Assembly (NCBI RefSeq): GCF_005280205.1
Contig: NZ_SUND01000007.1
Coordinates: 62,001-126,000, forward strand
DNA length: 64,000 bases
Source: Bacillus yapensis
GTDB lineage: Bacteria > Bacillota > Bacilli > Bacillales > Cytobacillaceae
Direction of reading: 5' to 3'
The position numbers were made by a program, and so were the translations under genes. The stretch's first letter is position 1; every line of letters starts with the position of its first letter. This document shows positions 9,409 through 17,832 of this stretch, piece after piece. The notes beneath the pieces are model-generated. The model saw only the letters and a list, made by a program, of their open reading frames with translations, was not told the DNA's origin and did not search any database.

Positions 9409-10110
9409 TTAATCATACTTAATAAATGCATCCGTAAAGCCTGCCTTTTTAGCTTTAGCAAGCTGTGCCTCAGCATTTGCACTGTCAGAATAAGCACCGA
9501 TCTGCACACGGTAATATTTCTTTTTCACAGAGTCTACTGGTTTATTTTCAGCACTTAATAGTTTCTTCACATCCGCTCGAAAGGTGTCCATGCTCTTCCC
9601 ATGTTTAGGGAACCAGTGCATCACATCGCCATGGTTACTGGCAATGCCTCGTTTATAACCTTCGCTGTGACAGATGATATCTTTTTCACTAAACCCATAG
9701 AGTTTGCAAAGATATACACAAAGCTCCAAGGCTTCCTTGTAAACAGCAGAAAAATACGAGGCATCGGTCAAACCGTCCTCGCAAATTTCAAATCCAATAT
9801 GAGAATTGTTTGCAGTTCCTCCAGCATGCCAACCTCGGTGATTCCAAGGCAATGTTTGATAGGTTGCAATGGAACCATCTGCTAATTTACCAATAAAGGC
9901 ATGGACACATACTTGACGGCCTCCAGGTTTGTCTTGATTCCAATGGTTGTTATATTGGTTCTTTCCTAGCAAGCCATCGTCAGGGCCAACATATCGTTTG
10001 AGCCACGGGTTGTTAGCTCCAGTTGAGTGAACCATGATGCCCTTCGGCAATATTGTTTTTCCTGCTTTGAAACAGGCATTATTTGTAAGTATTAACTTAT
10101 GCAGATTCAT
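9409..10110 (-). CDS. Endolysin: N-acetylmuramoyl-L-alanine amidase with SPOR domain
   Basis: About 233 residues. Amidase_2 (T7-lysozyme/PGRP type) core: GIMVHSTGANNPWLKRYVGP, VCVHAFIGK, HRGWHAGG, HIGFEICEDG and CHSEGYKRGIASNHGDVMHW, supplying His ligands for zinc. The last about 40 residues (KKYYRVQIGAYSDSANAEAQ) form a SPOR-like peptidoglycan-binding domain. ATG 10110 is chosen because GTGAGGTGA lies five bases upstream; an upstream TTG at 10131 has no site. It overlaps no holin but follows the holin and baseplate genes, as expected for a lysis module. No signal peptide, so release depends on the holin. Confidence 0.93.
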   Translation of the reverse strand: MNLHKLILTNNACFKAGKTILPKGIMVHSTGANNPWLKRYVGPDDGLLGKNQYNNHWNQDKPGGRQVCVHAFIGKLADGSIATYQTLPWNHRGWHAGGTANNSHIGFEICEDGLTDASYFSAVYKEALELCVYLCKLYGFSEKDIICHSEGYKRGIASNHGDVMHWFPKHGKSMDTFRADVKKLLSAENKPVDSVKKKYYRVQIGAYSDSANAEAQLAKAKKAGFTDAFIKYD

Positions 10111-10127
10111 TACGGTCACCTCACTAA

Positions 10128-11627
10128 TCAAGAATTTGTGTCAGATGCAAGAGCCACAGGGTATAGATGATAGGTAAACTTCAAATCACAAAAAGCATTC
10201 GCCGATGTTCCATCACTTCCCATACTGATATACAATCCATAACCAGAAGGCACCCGGCTTTGACGCATTTGAATATGAATATGCAACCCAGCGTTTGAAC
10301 TATCAGCACCTATAGGTGTGCTACGTGAGATTCTGGTAAAGTTCACTTCATCATTTGATATATATAAGTCTAGTTCTTTTTCACTTGTATCCGATTGGCG
10401 GCAAAGGGTAACTAAATGACAATCATAAGCTGTTGGATAAAGCAATCCACCCTGCCCGCCTATAACCACGCTACCAATTGGCAATAATGTGTACAAAGGT
10501 CCTCGAACGCTGTTAATACCGCCCCCGCCTGTAGCATTACCGCTCAAAACATATCTCAAATAGCTTGCCCTAGTAAATGCGTTGATAGTAGATGTTGCGG
10601 TAGAGGTAAGGGGCAATGGTGTCGTAGCATTTTCCGCTCTTTCCAATATGAATAGACTCTCACCAGAAGGAATAGTAGCATCACCAATGGAGAAAACTCG
10701 ACTCGTCCAATAGGCTGTGCTTGCTGGGTTTGGTGATGTTCCTGACCCATATGCAATGTTCGCTACATCTTGAATACCCCTTATGGCTTCGGCAAGTTTC
10801 TTGACAGTATTGCGGAGAGTGCTTTGGATTAACACCTGCACATTGTTTGTTGTCGGACTGCCCAAGGATGTAACAAATGTATAGGTTACCGTGCCAAGTA
10901 CTACGTTATTGCCGCTATTTATGCTCGTAAATGTGATGGATGCTCTCCGGCTTACCATATCCGGTGCAGTAGCAGTTTCTATCGGATGCAAATGATTAAG
11001 GATAATACCAGTCCGAGTGTATAGAGTATCTCTCATATCCTCGATTAGACCATGCGTGGTATTTAGCAAATTATAGTTATCATTTAACAGACTGTGTGTT
11101 GTATTTAAAATTGCATAGTTATCATTGACTAAACCATAGGTATCATTTAATCTGCCATGTGTGGTGTTTAGCAAATCATAGTTATTATTTAAAAGGCTGT
11201 AGATAAGGTTTAATAGATTATATGTTTCATTAATATCTAGTTCAGCTAATGCAGAAAGAACCTGATTAAGCCATTCCTGTGCAGGAGGTTCGGGCGGCTC
11301 GGCAATTCCGTCAACAAGAGCATCCTCAACAATGGTTAGTATCTGAATGCTTTTTCCGACCACCTCTCCATAAGTGACCCTTATTTCTAGACGACCGACA
11401 CCGACAATAGATGTATCCGTTGCGCTAGGCGACCATGTAAAAACTCCGTCAGCATAGCTCGTGATCACTGGATAAGCATTACCATCCGGTCTTTTGTAAA
11501 TTGCATTTAACGAGGCACTGGGGTATTTTTCTTCCAATAAGCTAGATACATCAAATTCAATATTTCGATAGTGATGCTCACCTCGACGACCGATGGACAC
11601 CGTTACTGCTTTCGTTATGTCAATCAT
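10128..11627 (-). CDS. Baseplate/tail fibre protein with heptad-repeat stalk
   Basis: 499 residues. The N-terminal 110 residues (VTVSIGRRGEHHYRNIEFDV ...) resemble the BppU-type baseplate attachment domain. Residues about 130-200 are a tandem heptad array of the type LLNTTHGLLNDNYN, which should form a trimeric coiled coil. The C-terminal about 290 residues are beta-rich with no catalytic motif, likely the receptor-facing part. It overlaps the holin start by 4 bp (ATGA). Exact homology to BppU is tentative. Confidence 0.65.
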   Translation of the reverse strand: MIDITKAVTVSIGRRGEHHYRNIEFDVSSLLEEKYPSASLNAIYKRPDGNAYPVITSYADGVFTWSPSATDTSIVGVGRLEIRVTYGEVVGKSIQILTIVEDALVDGIAEPPEPPAQEWLNQVLSALAELDINETYNLLNLIYSLLNNNYDLLNTTHGRLNDTYGLVNDNYAILNTTHSLLNDNYNLLNTTHGLIEDMRDTLYTRTGIILNHLHPIETATAPDMVSRRASITFTSINSGNNVVLGTVTYTFVTSLGSPTTNNVQVLIQSTLRNTVKKLAEAIRGIQDVANIAYGSGTSPNPASTAYWTSRVFSIGDATIPSGESLFILERAENATTPLPLTSTATSTINAFTRASYLRYVLSGNATGGGGINSVRGPLYTLLPIGSVVIGGQGGLLYPTAYDCHLVTLCRQSDTSEKELDLYISNDEVNFTRISRSTPIGADSSNAGLHIHIQMRQSRVPSGYGLYISMGSDGTSANAFCDLKFTYHLYPVALASDTNS

Positions 11628-12064
11628 ACTTCATCACCTGGCTTACGGGGTTCTTCATCACGTCCATGTAACTGCTGTAGAACTGATTTTAGTTTCTCTG
11701 GGATGGGTAGTCCAATATGTCCGGCATTCTCCAAAATGGATACTCCTTCATTACTCAGGTAGAAAAAGATTACTGCTGTGCGTAAGGCTCCACTATTGTC
11801 TCCAATGCTACCTAAAATTTGTGTATCGATAATATGAGCAATACCTACCATTGCAAAGATAAACACCTTTTTGAAAATTCCCTTAGCACCAATTTCACTG
11901 CACAGCTTTTTATTCACAATGGCACAAAGCACTCCCGTCACATAATCTATGACAACAAAGGCAACCAACGCATAAAGAAATCCATCATAACCTCCGAGAA
12001 ACCATCCAAGAAATCCACCTACAGCGGCAATAGCCAGCTGTATCCAATTCCAAATCTCTTTCAT
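11624..12064 (-). CDS. Phage holin (toxin secretion/phage lysis holin family)
   Basis: 146 residues with three or four hydrophobic segments: IQLAIAAVGGFLGWFLGGYD, FLYALVAFVVIDYVTGVLCA, IFAMVGIAHIIDTQILG and AVIFFYLSNEGVSILEN. The segment VIDYVTGVLCA.VNKKLCSEIG is typical of the TcdE/Cph1-like holin family. ATG 12064 has ATGGAGGTG seven bases upstream; a longer reading from 12115 lacks a ribosome site. It forms pores in the membrane to let the amidase reach the wall. Confidence 0.9.
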   Translation of the reverse strand: MKEIWNWIQLAIAAVGGFLGWFLGGYDGFLYALVAFVVIDYVTGVLCAIVNKKLCSEIGAKGIFKKVFIFAMVGIAHIIDTQILGSIGDNSGALRTAVIFFYLSNEGVSILENAGHIGLPIPEKLKSVLQQLHGRDEEPRKPGDEV

Positions 12065-12099
12065 TAATAGACACCTCCATTTCGTGTGTTTCCATATAG

Positions 12100-12129
12100 A
12101 AAAGCGCCCCTGCAAATGACAAGAGCGCT
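12100..12129 (-). terminator. Weak terminator-like hairpin
   Basis: AGCGC/GCGCT arms with GU-rich inner pairing and TTTTC after it on the minus strand, just downstream of the FN3 protein gene and partly over the holin ribosome-site region. It could be a partial terminator. Confidence 0.45.
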
Positions 12130-12140
12130 GAATGTTACCT

Positions 12141-14495
12141 TTACATTATTTGAATTAGATCATGTATTTGTTGCATCACATCCGCTTTTGGTCGTCCTGT
12201 ACCGATAGGTAGCCATGTGACAGGTGGTATATCGAATGCCTGGGAAGAATCAAAGCTATTAACCATTAAAATAATCGAATCAATAGCCTTGCGTATTTCA
12301 ACGATATGAAATGGCCAATTCTTAATAGTGGTCTTTCCTGCAATGATCTCCTCTTTCCAAGTCATAGGGGATAGATTGTAATAGCTACGCACCCTATTTA
12401 CAGCAGTTCGAATCGTCTGAATATGCGCTGCCTTTACATGCGTCACATTTGGAGTAATGATTTCAAAAGGTAATGCCAATATCGTAAAAGTACGAACAAC
12501 TTCTATACTTGCTGATTCGATATCACTGTCAAGACAACGGAAGGTAACCGTATGATTACCTGCAGAAAGCGGTTCAGCTTGGTAAATTGTCTTGACCCCA
12601 TTACCAAGATAGCCGCTTACAGAAAACCGCTCAGGATTGTCTACGCTGTTTTGCCATGAACCAGAGTCAATCCTTACCTCCACTATTTGTGTTTGTCCAT
12701 CCGGTTCAATTCCTGTTGTGATCATAAAACGTGGTGTAGCATTATAAGTAAAATTGCCAGACATTGGACAGTCCACTATCGGTGCTACAGGCGGGCTGTT
12801 TTTCTTTACCGCGTTACTAACAACATAGGCAGACACTGCATCAAGTGCATCTGTGACGCTGATTCGATAACGAGTATATCTACCGGCAACCTGTGAGGCA
12901 TTTACCTGAAGAGTGCCTGAAGTCGCATTGGAAATAACTGTCGTCAGTGCTTCATAAGCAGACCAATTTAGTCCATCTATCGAAGTGGCCTGTTGAATAA
13001 CATATTGCTTGATGGAGCTGGTTCCAGGTACCGTTCCACTCCACGAAAGGTTTATTGTATTTACTTCATAGATAGGAGGGTTTGCGGTAAAAGAAGTCGG
13101 CGGTATTGGTAGTATGTTTTTACGAACAGTATTACTGGTAATAGTCCAGCCTGAGTAAAAATCCTCTCCAGCTGTACCACGGGTTCTTATTCGGAACCGA
13201 CGATAATGACCACGTGTAGCAGGTGGACTGACATTTAAAATACTGCTTGTTGCAGAAGTATTGACTATCGCCAATGCCAACCAAGCACCCCAATTGCTAT
13301 TATCTGGCGAATCACTATATTGTATTTCGTAGGAAGTGATGGGATTACCTGCGCCACCAGCTGCTCCACTCCACGAAAGAGTAACGTTTCCTTCAGATAA
13401 TGTTGCACTTACCGTGCAGGCAGTCGGTGCTGCACAGGCAGTGATGTTGCAATAAATGCTATTACTGATTTTCTCTATTGAGTAAACATCAAATGTGTCA
13501 ATTGTCCAAATACCAAATTGTGTATATGTTCCTGGGGTCCTCGATACAATTGGATTATAGCTACCACCGCTTGCTGCCAATGTCAACATGGTCAACACAT
13601 TCCACGCACTCCATGTGCTGTTATCCGTGGATGTGCGACTGGCAATTTGATACCCCTTAATTGGACTGGTACCGCTAGACGCTCCGCTCCAAGTAAGTGT
13701 GATAGTCTCATTACTATATGCCGCAGGGGAGGCAACAGCAGTCGTTGCTGGCTTTGGTACCGTATTCCTGCGGACGCTGTTTGTGGATACTTTCCAGCTA
13801 GAGTAATAACTAGCTCCTGCTGTACCACGGGTTCGTACACGAAATCTTCGGTAATTACCTCGCGTTGAGGGCGGTGCTACTGATACACTGCCACTTGATG
13901 CTGTGGTGGTCACAGTTGTCAGAGCAGTCCATGCTCCCCATGTGATGTTATCGGCAGAATCACTATATTGAATCTCATAACTAGAAATCGTATTATTGAT
14001 GCCCCCAGAAGCACCACTCCAAGAAAGAGTCACATCCCCTTCCGCAAGTGTCGGGGAAACCGTACAAGATGTCGGGGCTCCACAAGCCGTAGTAAGCAAT
14101 GGAGCACTTAGTACCGTATAGCTTGAATTGGTAATCACACCAGAGGATAATGGTAATCGTCCATCAGATACCACTTTGAATGTGACTGGCTGGGTTGCAT
14201 TACCTGTAGTAGAAGCACAGGTCACCGAAACATATCTAATCCTTGGTGTGGTCCCTTCCCAGTTATCTCCGTCTGCCGCTTTAATACGCACTTGTGAAGA
14301 AGATCCATTTACAGTCATAGTGCAAAGCAATGCATAACCACTACGAATAAAGGAACCTGATGAACCTAACGCAGCGGATATGGTGAAGTTGTATGTCATC
14401 TGACTATTATTAGGTCGGCTTTTAGTATAAGTAATCGTGTAATGAACGGTCGGGCTAGAACCCGCCTGCAAAGTTATACCGTTAATATCCGCCAC
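12141..14495 (-). CDS. Phage tail protein with fibronectin type III domains
   Basis: 784 residues. After a beta-rich N-terminal part (1-130) there are four FN3-like units starting near residues 135, 245, 350 and 455. Two carry nearly identical blocks (SYEIQYSDSADN.TWGAW and SYEIQYSDSPDNSNWGAW; GNYRRFRVRTRGTAG and GHYRRFRIRTRGTAG). An Ig-like unit follows (PPVAPIVDCPMSGN ...), then a C-terminal alpha-helical domain (HIQTIRTAVNRVRSYYNL). No signal peptide. FN3 units in phage tails are thought to bind cell-surface carbohydrate. The two near-identical pairs suggest recent internal duplication. Confidence 0.8.
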   Translation of the reverse strand: MADINGITLQAGSSPTVHYTITYTKSRPNNSQMTYNFTISAALGSSGSFIRSGYALLCTMTVNGSSSQVRIKAADGDNWEGTTPRIRYVSVTCASTTGNATQPVTFKVVSDGRLPLSSGVITNSSYTVLSAPLLTTACGAPTSCTVSPTLAEGDVTLSWSGASGGINNTISSYEIQYSDSADNITWGAWTALTTVTTTASSGSVSVAPPSTRGNYRRFRVRTRGTAGASYYSSWKVSTNSVRRNTVPKPATTAVASPAAYSNETITLTWSGASSGTSPIKGYQIASRTSTDNSTWSAWNVLTMLTLAASGGSYNPIVSRTPGTYTQFGIWTIDTFDVYSIEKISNSIYCNITACAAPTACTVSATLSEGNVTLSWSGAAGGAGNPITSYEIQYSDSPDNSNWGAWLALAIVNTSATSSILNVSPPATRGHYRRFRIRTRGTAGEDFYSGWTITSNTVRKNILPIPPTSFTANPPIYEVNTINLSWSGTVPGTSSIKQYVIQQATSIDGLNWSAYEALTTVISNATSGTLQVNASQVAGRYTRYRISVTDALDAVSAYVVSNAVKKNSPPVAPIVDCPMSGNFTYNATPRFMITTGIEPDGQTQIVEVRIDSGSWQNSVDNPERFSVSGYLGNGVKTIYQAEPLSAGNHTVTFRCLDSDIESASIEVVRTFTILALPFEIITPNVTHVKAAHIQTIRTAVNRVRSYYNLSPMTWKEEIIAGKTTIKNWPFHIVEIRKAIDSIILMVNSFDSSQAFDIPPVTWLPIGTGRPKADVMQQIHDLIQIM

Positions 14496-14508
14496 TTATA
14501 TTCACCTC

Positions 14509-15012
14509 CTATTCATAAACCGCAGAAACTAGCGAGTTTACCAACCCGCAAAGACTAGTATTCAACCGAGTATCAATAATGTTATTTGCTGAAATCGATG
14601 TAGCAGCTGAAGGTACTAGAACATCAGCAATACCTAGTTCATAGACATCGCTTGTTCTTGTCAACTCCGGAGCTATTGGCGATGCCGTTGGAGTACCAGT
14701 AACAATGGCGAGCTGAATGCTTCTCGTGATTTGACTTAAACGAACCACAACCCTGTCTATGCGAGGATTGCTCCCATCTGCTGTAGCAAGGGGTTTATTT
14801 AAAACATCCGTATTTTCATATCTATAACCATTAATCCATGCACTGCCCGGTGCTATGGTTACTGCTAATCCAATCCCAGGAGATACCAGTAAGTTTGTTG
14901 GTGTCGCATAAAACACACCATTCGAGACAAGGCTTCCAAAGTATGCAGCGAAGTCCGTTGCATCATAGACTCTATCACCATCGGATGAATTGAAAAATCC
15001 GCTTTTTTCCAT
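14509..15012 (-). CDS. Phage structural protein, tail-tip region
   Basis: About 167 residues from ATG 15012 (GGAGG eight bases upstream). It begins KSGFFNSSDGDRVYDATDFA and contains FYATPTNLLVSPGIGLAV and GSAWINGYRYENTD, a beta-strand pattern recurrent in siphovirus tail/baseplate proteins located between Gp37-like and fibre genes. No enzyme motif. Its place in the tail operon supports a structural role; the precise role is unknown. Confidence 0.65.
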   Translation of the reverse strand: MEKSGFFNSSDGDRVYDATDFAAYFGSLVSNGVFYATPTNLLVSPGIGLAVTIAPGSAWINGYRYENTDVLNKPLATADGSNPRIDRVVVRLSQITRSIQLAIVTGTPTASPIAPELTRTSDVYELGIADVLVPSAATSISANNIIDTRLNTSLCGLVNSLVSAVYE

Positions 15013-15027
15013 CAATCACTCCTCCTT

Positions 15028-16965
15028 CTATTCCGTTTTTGTATACTCTATTACTACATAGCCTGTATACGCAGTTCTATCATTGCCTGGTTCGACTACA
15101 ATGTCGGTCTTATTTGCGAAGAGTCCGATTTGCGATGCGAAGTTGTTGTACCGGGCAAGGGGCAGTGGCAAGAATACGGTCCCATTTGTCGCAAAGCCTG
15201 TTAAACTGACAATAGTGCTGAGGTTTGATATGCCGTGAGCTACGCTTTTCGGTGTCGTATTTGTAAGTGTCCCAAGATTCACTTGCTTGCGATAAATTGT
15301 CTTACCATCTATCCATAGTCGCCCAGTGTTTTGTTCTGTAGTTGAATAGTCGCTAAAAGAAGAAACCATTTTAGTAGCTGTAATTGTACGGTCTGCAATT
15401 TTTAAACCTGTAACTGCTCCATTGGCAATTCTTGCAGTGGTTACAGGTTCATTATTGATATTAAGCCAGTTTGCTTGTCCAGAAGGGTTATTAAATACGA
15501 AAACAGAAATCACATAGAAAGTCAGCGTATTGCGAGAAATAAAGAAACCCATTGCCCGCTGATATCCATTTCCCGTATTGTCCCCGCTATGTTTTATCAA
15601 AAAGACATGGCCGTCGTCACTTGGCTGGTCACTAAACTTATTGCCACTCCATGAGGTGAAATAAAAGGCATCTCCAGGTTTCATATAATACAACGCATAT
15701 TGTCCAATCGATATAGTTCCTCCGCCAACATTGATTTCGAGCGCAGGTAGTTTTCCATACAGATTGTTGATAGTAGATGCTACGTTGTCTCCTTGAATCT
15801 TTGAATCTACCTCCGTCAAGTCGCCTAAGGTTTCCTCAACTGCTACTAGCGTATCCTCCACTGCTCCTAAAGCCTGTGCAATTTCAGATATGCCAGTTGG
15901 AGCCGATATTGCTGTTTTCACCTCGCTCAAGTCGGAGTGTAATTTTTGGGCTATTGTCAATTCAGCTTTTCCGAATACTACACTGATACTCCGGCCATCT
16001 GCGTCATAAGTTTCTTCAACTTCGGTGATACGTGTCGTCATGGATACACCCCATGCTTTGGAAATAACTTTGACGGTCTGCCCAAGATCGAAGTCTATCT
16101 TATATGACAAATTACCGTGTGGATTGACCGATGTATCAAATGAATAGCGTATGGCTTGCTCACTCAGCTTACTTTGACCTCGAAAGATTAATGTATCAAT
16201 GTAATCTAAACCAAAGTCTTCTGCCCGTAAGTCCTTAGCATCCACAAAAATTTCGTGCCTTGTCTCACCAGAGCCACTTGTAATTGCAACAAAAGTTCTG
16301 TCTGGACCTTCTCCTTCACCACCAACAAGGGCGGTGTTGGCATAATCTCCAGCACTTATTGTATAAATCTGTTCTGTAAGGTTTTCATATTCCTTAGAAA
16401 ATACAGCTTGTGATTCCGTTCCCATATATAACGCTACGGTAAAAACCCCTGTAGTAGGAGTGAACACAGTCTTAATGCCAACATCCGATGCAACACATAG
16501 TTCCGTCACAGCATCCATCAAATTTCGATACGATACCTGTGTGCTGATAGGAACATTAAAGTTTGGAGCAGAAAAGGATATGTTCGCAATCTTCCTTGCT
16601 ACATCAGAAGGATTGATAAGATTATTATTTAAAAGTTGCTCTACACAAGTAGAAATATCACCAGACAATTTCTCCGTTTGCCAAACAATGCGGCGGGAGA
16701 GGAAGGAAGTTGCAAACCGACCACTTGCAGTAATAATTTCATGCTCGGTTTGAGAAAGTTCCAGATGTTCGATGATCCCGACTTCCTCATCATCATTTTT
16801 CCAGATGATATTCCCTTCCTTTAATAGTTCTGTATTTTCCAAAGTTGCAATCGCTTTTAACTCAAATGAGCCACACTGGGAATAGCGTCTCGTCCAGCGT
16901 AAGTACTCGAAGGACTCCACAATGCCCACAAGCTCTCGGTTTGAATTGTAGATATACAGTTCCAT
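15028..16965 (-). CDS. Gp37-like siphovirus tail protein
   Basis: 645 residues. The N-terminal about 350 residues (YIYNSNRELVGIVESFEYLR, RYSQCGSFELKA, GIIEHLELSQTE ..) match the pattern of ReqiPepy6 Gp37-like proteins, which take the place of the tail-associated lysin/hub in many Bacillota siphophages. A helical linker with SEVKTAISAPTGISEIAQAL follows. The C-terminal 280 residues are beta-rich and may contact a receptor (inference). It lies directly after the Dit gene, as expected for the tail hub. Confidence 0.8.
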   Translation of the reverse strand: MELYIYNSNRELVGIVESFEYLRWTRRYSQCGSFELKAIATLENTELLKEGNIIWKNDDEEVGIIEHLELSQTEHEIITASGRFATSFLSRRIVWQTEKLSGDISTCVEQLLNNNLINPSDVARKIANISFSAPNFNVPISTQVSYRNLMDAVTELCVASDVGIKTVFTPTTGVFTVALYMGTESQAVFSKEYENLTEQIYTISAGDYANTALVGGEGEGPDRTFVAITSGSGETRHEIFVDAKDLRAEDFGLDYIDTLIFRGQSKLSEQAIRYSFDTSVNPHGNLSYKIDFDLGQTVKVISKAWGVSMTTRITEVEETYDADGRSISVVFGKAELTIAQKLHSDLSEVKTAISAPTGISEIAQALGAVEDTLVAVEETLGDLTEVDSKIQGDNVASTINNLYGKLPALEINVGGGTISIGQYALYYMKPGDAFYFTSWSGNKFSDQPSDDGHVFLIKHSGDNTGNGYQRAMGFFISRNTLTFYVISVFVFNNPSGQANWLNINNEPVTTARIANGAVTGLKIADRTITATKMVSSFSDYSTTEQNTGRLWIDGKTIYRKQVNLGTLTNTTPKSVAHGISNLSTIVSLTGFATNGTVFLPLPLARYNNFASQIGLFANKTDIVVEPGNDRTAYTGYVVIEYTKTE

Positions 16966-16967
16966 CT

Positions 16968-17819
16968 TTACACCCCCAGAAACTGCGGACGAAAGTAAAT
17001 ACTAACCTCTAGCAGTTCCATATTGACTGAAGCATCGTATCGTAGTGTATTAAGACCTGCCGCGAGTTGAAAGAACACCGAATTGGTATCCAACAGTGAA
17101 AAAGCATTTGTAATCGTTGACCCATTAATCTGGACCACACGCTTACCAGCGAAGTGGGTGTATACGCGAAGTTCATCCCCAGCGCTCATTGTAGTGAGAA
17201 GTCGGATATATTCTCCCGTGTCTATGTTTAATAGTTCAGGGTTCGACACAGTACCTAAGGCTCGGAATACAATCTCACATCCACAAGATACATCCCCGAT
17301 ATTTTCCACTGTAATGATTTGGCTAGGTTGACGCATTCCGAACTCCATCCCACTCATAGGAATTTCCAATTCAAACTCAAATAGCGGTATCCATGATGCC
17401 AGTTCCTCTCGCACCTCATTTAATGTCTCGAAGAAAGGGGATGGGCAGAGTAGACTGACAAAGAAGTTTGGTATTCGTTGCCGATTAGAAACACTAAAGC
17501 CTGCCTCCTCCACCACACAGGATATCTGTCGGTCACGGTATTGAAGGGTCCCTAGTAGCTTTGGGCTGAATATTTGAAGGAATCGTTGTCTCCTTTTATA
17601 GGCTTCATTGGGAGTATCAGCAACAACCGTACCTTCAATTGTTATGTTTCGCATATCTAGCGTGGAAGAAATATAAAAAGCGCCATCCTGATCTGGCGCC
17701 TTGAAAGTGTTGACGGTTTGACGAATATTTCCAGTACCGTTTACCTTCGTAAGAAAGTACGGTCGGCTTTGCTTAAGCGTAATACTCTCTCCATCTCTAT
17801 TGGTGTATGTTAGCTCCAT
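16968..17819 (-). CDS. Distal tail protein (Dit-like phage tail family)
   Basis: About 283 residues from ATG 17819, chosen because AAAGGAGGTACGGAA directly precedes it. The N-terminal half has APDQDGAFYISSTLDMRNIT and RRQRFLQIFSPKLLGTLQYR, typical of the ring-forming Dit domain. The C-terminal half is a galectin-like beta domain (MEFGMRQPSQIITVENIGDV). It joins the tail tube to the baseplate. Located between the tape measure and Gp37-like genes, the canonical place. Confidence 0.88.
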   Translation of the reverse strand: MELTYTNRDGESITLKQSRPYFLTKVNGTGNIRQTVNTFKAPDQDGAFYISSTLDMRNITIEGTVVADTPNEAYKRRQRFLQIFSPKLLGTLQYRDRQISCVVEEAGFSVSNRQRIPNFFVSLLCPSPFFETLNEVREELASWIPLFEFELEIPMSGMEFGMRQPSQIITVENIGDVSCGCEIVFRALGTVSNPELLNIDTGEYIRLLTTMSAGDELRVYTHFAGKRVVQINGSTITNAFSLLDTNSVFFQLAAGLNTLRYDASVNMELLEVSIYFRPQFLGV

Positions 17820-17832
17820 TTCCGTACCTCCT

